From positions 1,736,001 through 1,800,000 of the forward strand of contig NZ_CP172056.1 in NCBI RefSeq assembly GCF_049860565.1: a stretch of 64,000 nt of DNA, read 5' to 3'. Source of the DNA: Desulfitobacterium_A nosdiversum. Its GTDB lineage: Bacteria; Bacillota; Desulfitobacteriia; Desulfitobacteriales; Desulfitobacteriaceae. Made by a program: the position numbers and the translations under genes. The notes below the pieces were generated by a model. That model made no database searches. It worked only from the letters and a program-made list of their open reading frames with translations, and was not told where the DNA came from. Below are positions 58,908-64,000 of the stretch, piece after piece (position 1 is the stretch's first letter; each line of letters starts with the position of its first letter).

Positions 58908-59539
58908 TGTTAAAAACTAAAATTATTCAGATTGGCCGAGAGATCATTAATACGGGTCTGGTTGCGGGAACTTGGGGAAATATCTCCGCTTGGGATGATT
59001 CTAAGGATGGATTTTGGATTACCCCAAGCGCTATGGATTATCTTTCGCTCCAAGAAGAAGATCTTGTGTTGATGAACCTTCAGGGAGATATCCTTGAAGG
59101 AGCGCGTAAACCCTCTTCAGAGGAGCAGCTGCACCGAGTGATTTATAAAAGGCGCAAGGATATAAAGGGAATTGTTCATACGCATTCCATTTTCGCGACG
59201 GCCCACGCTGTTGCACGTGTTTCCCTCCCTGGATTGGTTGAGGATTTTGCGATGATCGTTGGAGAACGGGTAAATGTCGCCGATTATTATTTGGCTGGAA
59301 CAGAAGAATTAGCAGAAGCTTCAGCACAGGCTTTGGAAAATAATAATGCCGTATTTCTTGCAAACCATGGTCTTGTCGGTGTGGGGCGGAGTGTTGAAGA
59401 GGCGCTTAAAGTTTGCCAGATCGTAGAAAAAAGTGCCCAAATCCATATTATGTCCCGCATGTTAGGAAATCCTTTTCCGTTAAGTGATGAAAGTTTAGAT
59501 ATTCTGAGGTCAAAGTATTTAACTCAGTATAGTCAATAG
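58907..59539 (+). CDS. Class II aldolase (likely methylthioribulose-1-phosphate aldolase)
   Basis: The 210-residue protein is a class II aldolase/adducin-family enzyme. The zinc-binding His pair is in GIVHTHSIFATA (about 90) and a third is in FLANHGLVGVG (about 150). The family includes fuculose-1-phosphate aldolase, MtnB dehydratase and the Ald2 aldolase of the DHAP shunt. Full MtnB-MtnC-MtnD salvage genes are absent and MtnD needs O2, so the anaerobic aldolase reaction (dihydroxyacetone phosphate plus methylthioacetaldehyde) is more likely. The ATG is coupled to mtnA. Confidence 0.85.
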   Translation: MLKTKIIQIGREIINTGLVAGTWGNISAWDDSKDGFWITPSAMDYLSLQEEDLVLMNLQGDILEGARKPSSEEQLHRVIYKRRKDIKGIVHTHSIFATAHAVARVSLPGLVEDFAMIVGERVNVADYYLAGTEELAEASAQALENNNAVFLANHGLVGVGRSVEEALKVCQIVEKSAQIHIMSRMLGNPFPLSDESLDILRSKYLTQYSQ

Positions 59540-59609
59540 TAATAAGGATTAGAAATTAAGTCGGATTTTCAAGTGACTTTGAGTCATAAATACTAATATA
59601 GGTAAAGGA

Positions 59610-59636
59610 AATAACCTCCAGTGGCAGGAGGTTATT
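59610..59636 (+). other. Stem-loop between the aldolase and mtaD genes
   Basis: AATAACCTCC pairs with GGAGGTTATT around a seven-base loop. No T tract follows, so it is a weak terminator or a leader stem. I do not recognise a SAM or SAH riboswitch here. Confidence 0.5.
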
Positions 59637-59663
59637 CTTAGTAAGGTTAGGAGTGAGTAGTGA

Positions 59664-60965
59664 ATGTCAAAGACCTTAATCCGTGCGATGATTTTACCCA
59701 TGACCGGTCCTGATGATTTTTTCCCTGAAGGAGAGATAGCGATCGAAGAGGATCGTATTGTCTCGGTTGGGCCTAAGGGCTCTGCTCCGGCAGATTTTGG
59801 ATCGGAGCGAGTTATAGATCTTCCCGATGATGTTGTGATGCCCGGCTTGATCAATACGCATACCCATGCGGCGATGACCATGCTGAGAAGCTATGCGGAT
59901 GACCTGCCCTTGATGCCTTGGCTGGAGGAAAAGGTTTGGCCGTTTGAAGCGAAATTGAGTGGTGAGGATATTTATTGGGGAACACTTCTTGCTTTAGCGG
60001 AAATGATTCAGTCAGGAACAACGACGATGCTCGACATGTATGCAGATATGGACCGCGTAGGAGATGCGGTGCTCGAAGCCGGAACGCGCGCAGTATTGTC
60101 CCGGGGAATGATCGGCAATGCACCGAACGGGGAGAAAGCATTCCAGGAATCTATCGAACTCGTTGAGCGTTATCACGGCGCGGGAGAAGGAAGAATTCAA
60201 GTTATGTTCGGACCGCATGCTCCCTATACCTGTTCTGGAGAATATATGCAGAGGGTTAAAAAAGAAGCGGATCGGCTGGGAGTAGGAATACATATTCATT
60301 TAGCTGAAACTCAGGACGAGATCAATATCATTAAGCAGCAAGTAGGTAAGACACCTGTTCAATGGCTTAAGGAACTTGGAATTTTCGGCGGACATGTTGT
60401 TGCTGCTCATTGTGTTCATTTAACTGAGGAAGATATGGATATTCTGGCGCAGAATAAGGTATGCGTCGCCCATAATCCGGAAAGCAATATGAAACTGAAT
60501 AGCGGTACTGCCCCTGTACCGGAACTGCGTGCTAAAGGTGTGGTAGTCGGATTGGGGACAGATGGAGCTTCAAGTAACAATAATTTGGATCTCTTCGGCG
60601 AAATGCGCAGTGCAGCTTTACAGCAGAAGTTAAAAAAAGATTCAACAACGCTTCCGGCCTATGAGGTCTTAGAAATGGCTACAGTTGGTGGGGCGCAAAC
60701 CTTAGGACTGAAAGATGTCGGTCAGCTCGTTCCTGGATATAAGGCAGATTTAATCAGTATTAACTTTGACCAGCCGCACTTTTATCCCCGCTTTTCCATA
60801 CCGGCTCACTTGGTTTACGTCGCTCATGCCGGAGATGTACGCACGGTGATGGTTGACGGTAAGCTGATCATGGAAGAACGCAAGCTTTTGACGCTGGATG
60901 TTAAGAAAATTTGCCAAGAAGTTGAGACTCGGGCTAAGAGAATTGCTGCTGAATTTGCTGATTAA
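59664..60965 (+). CDS. mtaD: 5-methylthioadenosine/S-adenosylhomocysteine deaminase
   Basis: The 433-residue amidohydrolase has the metal-binding motifs NTHTHAAMTMLRSYADD (about 67), HIHLAETQDE (about 212), VAAHCVHLTEED (about 240) and GTDGASSNNNLDLFGEMR (about 295). It deaminates MTA and SAH to their inosine forms. AGGAGTGAGTAGTGA precedes the ATG. Beside the phosphorylase this gives two routes out of MTA, and the deaminase also clears SAH, which inhibits methyltransferases. Confidence 0.94.
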   Translation: MSKTLIRAMILPMTGPDDFFPEGEIAIEEDRIVSVGPKGSAPADFGSERVIDLPDDVVMPGLINTHTHAAMTMLRSYADDLPLMPWLEEKVWPFEAKLSGEDIYWGTLLALAEMIQSGTTTMLDMYADMDRVGDAVLEAGTRAVLSRGMIGNAPNGEKAFQESIELVERYHGAGEGRIQVMFGPHAPYTCSGEYMQRVKKEADRLGVGIHIHLAETQDEINIIKQQVGKTPVQWLKELGIFGGHVVAAHCVHLTEEDMDILAQNKVCVAHNPESNMKLNSGTAPVPELRAKGVVVGLGTDGASSNNNLDLFGEMRSAALQQKLKKDSTTLPAYEVLEMATVGGAQTLGLKDVGQLVPGYKADLISINFDQPHFYPRFSIPAHLVYVAHAGDVRTVMVDGKLIMEERKLLTLDVKKICQEVETRAKRIAAEFAD

Positions 60966-60992
60966 CTTAGAACTAACTCAATACTCAAGCTG

Positions 60993-61026
60993 AAAAGCCG
61001 GAGCATTTTACTATGCTCTGGCTTTT
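60993..61026 (+). terminator. Terminator after mtaD
   Basis: AAAAGCC and GAGCAT pair with ATGCTC and GGCTTTT, with one mismatch between the two helices and a six-base loop. It is followed by GGGTTCCTTTTT. Confidence 0.82.
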
Positions 61027-61078
61027 GGGTTCCTTTTTGGATTATTCTTAATATTTTAGAAGGAAAAAGAAGGAATGT

Positions 61079-61106
61079 TGTGGAATATTAGATGTGGAAT
61101 ATTAGA
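61079..61106. repeat. Tandem 14-bp direct repeat
   Basis: TGTGGAATATTAGA occurs twice in a row without interruption in the leader region before the chemotaxis-type receptor gene. Confidence 0.85.
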
Positions 61107-61189
61107 ATGGAAATGAATTATCTCAAAATCTCATACTGACCAAATGATGAATATTAATAATATAGGGTTAGGAAGGATGGCGGGGTTAT

Positions 61190-61996
61190 TTGAAACTGGA
61201 AGCTTATGCAGAAATAGCCGAAGATCTTCAGGGCTTATTTAATGAAGAGGTTATGATCACCCTTTTTGATACCGAAAAGATTATAGCTTATTATCCCGGG
61301 CCGAATATGAATGCAAATCTTAAAGCGGGACAGCCCATACCCAAAGGATCCAATGGTGAGGTGGCGATACGTACAGGTAAGAGGGTGTTGCGCAGAATGT
61401 CCAAAGAGGCATTCGGTGTTCCCTATGTAGGTATTGCTCAACCTATCTTTGAGAATGGGAAAATTGTCGGTGCTATAGCTATTGCAGCGTCTACGGAACG
61501 ATATGACATCTTGCTCAACGCTGGGCAGGAAATCCTTGCCACTGTCGAAGAAATCTCAGCATCATCTGAAAATCTTTCATCTGCTTCGGAAGAATTGGAT
61601 ATAACAGTAAAAAATATGAATTCTGAAACAGAAAGAGTAAATGTTGAAGTTAAACATACGAATTCAGTAACGGATAAGATTAAAAAAGTTTCTATGCAAA
61701 TTAACATTCTTGGTTTAAATGCTGCAGTTGAAGCGGCTAGAGCAGGTGAAAACGGTCGCGGTTTTGCTGTAGTCGCAGATGAAGTAAGGAAACTGGCAGT
61801 AAATACAAAATCTTTAACAGCAGAAATTGAGGATGACCTGAAAAAAATACAAGAATCTGTAGGTGCTCTAGTTGAAGCGGTCAACCAATTGGGCACAGTT
61901 ACTGATACTCAGGCTGCCGGCGCTTCGGAGCTGTCTCAAGCCATTGGCCGGATTGCCCAAATGGCGGAAGGTTTGGTCAAAATGGGACAAAATTAA
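61190..61996 (+). CDS. Soluble chemotaxis-type receptor with N-terminal sensor domain
   Basis: The 268-residue protein has an N-terminal domain of about 115 residues (FNEEVMITLFDTEKIIAYYP, GEVAIRTGKRVLRRM, GIAQPIFENGKIVGAIAIA) that resembles a small PAS/GAF-like ligand domain. A helical signalling domain with the conserved MCP tip NAAVEAARAGENGRGFAVVA (about 180) follows. It has no membrane segment and is about half the usual MCP length. No che genes are nearby. The TTG at 61190 is preceded by GGATGGCGGGGTTAT. The ligand is unknown. Confidence 0.85.
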   Translation: MKLEAYAEIAEDLQGLFNEEVMITLFDTEKIIAYYPGPNMNANLKAGQPIPKGSNGEVAIRTGKRVLRRMSKEAFGVPYVGIAQPIFENGKIVGAIAIAASTERYDILLNAGQEILATVEEISASSENLSSASEELDITVKNMNSETERVNVEVKHTNSVTDKIKKVSMQINILGLNAAVEAARAGENGRGFAVVADEVRKLAVNTKSLTAEIEDDLKKIQESVGALVEAVNQLGTVTDTQAAGASELSQAIGRIAQMAEGLVKMGQN

Positions 61997-62016
61997 AAAT
62001 ATATGTTAACGTTAAG

Positions 62017-62047
62017 AAGTCTCCATCTACACAGGTGGGGACTTTTA
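62017..62047 (+). terminator. Terminator after the receptor gene
   Basis: AAGTCTCCATCT can pair with AGGTGGGGACTT around ACAC, with two G-T pairs, followed by TT and an A/T-rich run. Confidence 0.7.
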
Positions 62048-62102
62048 AATGATGTGAACAATAAAGCATTGAATTATCTATTAAGAATTAGGAGGAAATA
62101 AA

Positions 62103-62525
62103 TTGAGTCTAAGAATCCTGCAGGATTGCACAAATATTGATTGGGAGCTTGTCAAAGAAACTTTAAAACGCGTAAATATGGGTTATTTTGATGCAGAAAC
62201 GCATAAGAAAGCTTTCGAAAACAGCTATACCGTCATCTTTATCTTCGATGAGGACAAGCTTGTCGGGTTCGGCCGCGCACTTTCTGACGGCGCTTATCAA
62301 GCCGCTCTTTATGATATTGCCGTCATACCGGAGTATCAGGGTCAAGGGATAGGAAGCATGATCGTTGAAGGTCTGCTGGAACGTATCCCGAGCTGCAATG
62401 TTATTCTTTATGCTGCGGTTGGCAAAGAAAAATTTTATCAAAAGCTAAATTTCAGACGATTAAAAACAGGCATGGGTTTGTTCAAAAACTCTTTGCTCAT
62501 GCAAAGCAAAGGATTTACCGAGTAA
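62103..62525 (+). CDS. GNAT family N-acetyltransferase
   Basis: The 140-residue protein has the acetyl-CoA-binding core DIAVIPEYQGQGIGSMIVEGLL (split by the usual Q/R-x-x-G-x-G/A pattern near residue 80) and a C-terminal FYQKLNFRRLKTGM. This is the compact YhbS/ElaA-like type that acetylates small amines or protein N-termini. The substrate is unknown. TAGGAGGAAATAAA precedes the TTG. It lies alone between a terminator and the ylxM promoter. Confidence 0.88.
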   Translation: MSLRILQDCTNIDWELVKETLKRVNMGYFDAETHKKAFENSYTVIFIFDEDKLVGFGRALSDGAYQAALYDIAVIPEYQGQGIGSMIVEGLLERIPSCNVILYAAVGKEKFYQKLNFRRLKTGMGLFKNSLLMQSKGFTE

Positions 62526-62540
62526 AATTTGCCTGTATGG

Positions 62541-62569
62541 TTGACAAACGCTTATGAATCAACTAAACT
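62541..62569 (+). promoter_or_regulatory. Promoter of ylxM-ffh
   Basis: TTGACA (62541-62546) and TAAACT (62564-62569) are 17 bp apart. Transcription would start near 62576, downstream of the ATG that opens the longest ylxM frame, so that ATG cannot be used. Confidence 0.78.
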
Positions 62570-62610
62570 TACCGAGTAAAGCAAAATTCCTTTACAGGAT
62601 GGTTTTTACG

Positions 62611-62979
62611 ATGGAACGTCTTGCCGAGATGGCGTTATTTGCAGATTTTTATGGACCGCTTCTGACGGACAAGCAGCGGATGATCTGGGATCTTCATTAC
62701 AATCAGGACTTGTCGCTGGTGGAAATTGCTGAAGCTGAAAAAATTAGCCGCCAGGCCGTTTATGATTTACTGAAGCGAACAGAAAAGATCTTACGTGATT
62801 ATGAAGCGAAGCTTGGTTTAGTCCAACGATTTTTATCGGAACAAGAAAAGCTGATTAACGTTAAAGAGCAGCTGCAGGTCTTTTCTGAGGCGGATTTTGC
62901 CAATTCAAAGGCTTGGGAGCGTCATCAGTGGATTCGTAAGCAAATCAGTGACGTATTTAATGATATAGAATCCTCCTAG
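62611..62979 (+). CDS. ylxM: SRP-associated helix-turn-helix protein YlxM (UPF0122)
   Basis: The 122-residue protein has the sigma-70 region 4-like helix-turn-helix of YlxM (LVEIAEAEKISRQAVYDLLKR, about 38-58) and begins MERLAEMALFADFYGPLLTDKQR, the normal family start. In Gram-positive bacteria YlxM associates with the SRP and influences Ffh GTPase activity. The ATG at 62611 is chosen: AGGATGG lies eight bases before it, and the promoter at 62541-62569 excludes the first ATG. ffh follows 16 bp later. Confidence 0.92.
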   Translation: MERLAEMALFADFYGPLLTDKQRMIWDLHYNQDLSLVEIAEAEKISRQAVYDLLKRTEKILRDYEAKLGLVQRFLSEQEKLINVKEQLQVFSEADFANSKAWERHQWIRKQISDVFNDIESS

Positions 62980-62995
62980 AAGGTGGGGAGACAAT

Positions 62996-64000
62996 ATGTT
63001 TCAAGGTTTAAGCGAAAAACTTCAAGAAACCTTTAAGCGCTTGCGGGGAAAAGGGAAGCTTACTGAAGACGACGTTAACGAAGCGATGCGCGAAGTGCGA
63101 ATGGCTTTGCTCGAAGCAGACGTTAACTTTAAAGTTGTGAAAGACTTTGTAGCCAAAGTTAAGGAACGGGCTATTGGGTCTGAAGTTCTTGAATCCTTAT
63201 CTCCGGGACAACAGGTCATTAAAATTGTAAATGAGGAAATGGTTGCTCTTATGGGCGGCGTTTCCAGTAAAATAAATATTTCCTCTAAACCGCCGACCGT
63301 TATTTTATTGGCCGGTCTGCAAGGGGCAGGTAAAACGACGCATGGTGCAAAACTTGCCAACATGCTTAAAAAGCAAGGAAAGCATCCACTGCTTGTGGCC
63401 TGCGATATTTACCGTCCCGCAGCCATTAAGCAGCTCCAGGTTTTAGGCGAGCAGATTAAAGTGCCGGTATTCTCCCTTGGCACGGAAAAACCCGTAAAAA
63501 TCGCGCAGGAGAGTATTCGTCAGGCGAACAGTCAGGGGCAGGATGTTGTCATCATCGATACGGCGGGCCGTCTGCATATCAATGAAGAGCTTATGGGTGA
63601 ACTTCGTGATATAAAATCGGCAGTTAAGCCTCAAGAAATTTTACTCGTTGTTGATGCTATGACTGGACAAGATGCCGTTAATGTTGCGGAAAGTTTCCAT
63701 AGGGAATTGGGTATAGACGGAGTCATTCTGACCAAGCTCGATGGCGACACACGCGGAGGAGCCGCCCTTTCTGTCAAAGCGGTGACAGGCTGCCCGATTA
63801 AGTTCGCGGGCATCGGGGAAAAAATGGATGCAATTGAGCCCTTCTATCCTGAACGGATGGCTTCCCGGATTCTTGGTATGGGGGACGTTCTTACCCTCAT
63901 TGAAAAAGCTCAGTCTGCCTTTGATGAAAAAAAGGCAAAGGAAATGGAGCAAAAACTGCGCAAGCAGGAATTTACGCTTGATGACTTTCTTGATCAAATG
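62996..64000 (+). CDS. ffh: Signal recognition particle protein Ffh (partial, runs off the right edge)
   Basis: The first 335 codons of Ffh are present without a stop. They include the N domain (FQGLSEKLQETFKRLRGKG), the P-loop GLQGAGKTT (about 106), DIYRPAAIKQL, DTAGRLHINEEL (about 190) and TKLDGDTRGGAALS (about 248). The methionine-rich M domain that binds signal peptides and 4.5S RNA is only begun. AGAAGGTGGGGAGACAAT precedes the ATG. Its receptor FtsY is encoded 7 kb upstream, with MTA-salvage genes between. Confidence 0.97.
   Translation, partial: MFQGLSEKLQETFKRLRGKGKLTEDDVNEAMREVRMALLEADVNFKVVKDFVAKVKERAIGSEVLESLSPGQQVIKIVNEEMVALMGGVSSKINISSKPPTVILLAGLQGAGKTTHGAKLANMLKKQGKHPLLVACDIYRPAAIKQLQVLGEQIKVPVFSLGTEKPVKIAQESIRQANSQGQDVVIIDTAGRLHINEELMGELRDIKSAVKPQEILLVVDAMTGQDAVNVAESFHRELGIDGVILTKLDGDTRGGAALSVKAVTGCPIKFAGIGEKMDAIEPFYPERMASRILGMGDVLTLIEKAQSAFDEKKAKEMEQKLRKQEFTLDDFLDQM

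Noticed and set aside
59540..59663. SAM or SAH riboswitch upstream of mtaD
   Set aside because: The gene's substrate made this tempting, but only one simple stem is present. I see no conserved SAM-I, SAM-II or SAH core sequence and no expression platform.
1..64000. CRISPR array, tRNA or rRNA genes, prophage, intact insertion sequence
   Set aside because: No regularly spaced direct repeats, no tRNA-like cloverleaf with conserved arms, no rRNA sequence and no transposase or phage structural genes were seen.

Overview
The window is chromosomal DNA from a low-to-mid-GC, anaerobic, endospore-forming Firmicute. Gene content and order point to the Desulfosporosinus/Desulfitobacterium part of the Peptococcaceae; this is inferred from gene order and protein character, not from a database match. 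Spore genes (gpr, a short SASP, ylbJ), an oxygen-sensitive Fe-S serine dehydratase, a sensory-type [FeFe] hydrogenase and frequent TTG/GTG starts behind strong AGGAGG sites all fit. I see no tRNA, rRNA, CRISPR array, prophage or intact insertion sequence.

Region 1 (1-12.4 kb) is accessory. A MarR-type gene end and a MATE exporter are followed by a minus-strand redox island: rex paralog 2, a LysR regulator, an iron alcohol dehydrogenase, an NfnAB/SudAB-like flavoprotein pair, rex paralog 1, a PAS-containing [FeFe] hydrogenase-like sensor and a SpoIIE/PP2C phosphatase. Together these look like a circuit that reads NADH/NAD and H2/ferredoxin state and passes the signal to a phosphatase. A uracil permease under a PyrR-type attenuator and a small YbjQ-family gene follow.

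Region 2 (12.5-28.1 kb) is one long plus-strand run: priA, def, fmt, a YugP-type zinc protease, rsmB, rlmN, two FHA proteins, PP2C phosphatase, ftsW/rodA, a class B PBP, a PASTA kinase, rsgA, rpe and thiN. The Firmicutes def-to-thiN order has been combined with the FHA-FHA-phosphatase-RodA-PBP-kinase order known from the actinobacterial pknB operon.

Region 3 (28.1-28.9 kb) is about 770 bp without a gene but rich in inverted repeats. Two related 25-nt hairpins lie in opposite orientation and differ by a base-pair swap, and a 15-bp stem with one mismatch encloses the left third. This is the best candidate here for an undescribed element.

Region 4 (28.9-41.2 kb) holds hslO, rpmB, an Asp23/Gls24 protein, a FakA-type fatty acid kinase, sdaAB/sdaAA, recG, a 39-codon SASP-like gene, gpr with a sigma-G/F-like promoter, rsmD, a coiled-coil protein, ylbJ and a YlbK-type patatin.

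Region 5 (41.2-57.1 kb) is the acetate, lipid and division block: ackA, yceD, rpmF, fapR (with a FapR-like operator), plsX, fabH, fabK, fabD, fabG, acpP, a second FabK-like gene, fabF, rnc, smc and ftsY. Region 6 (57.1-64 kb) has a methylthioadenosine salvage set (MTA phosphorylase, mtnA, class II aldolase, MTA/SAH deaminase), a soluble chemotaxis-type receptor and a GNAT gene placed between ftsY and ylxM-ffh. ffh runs off the right edge.
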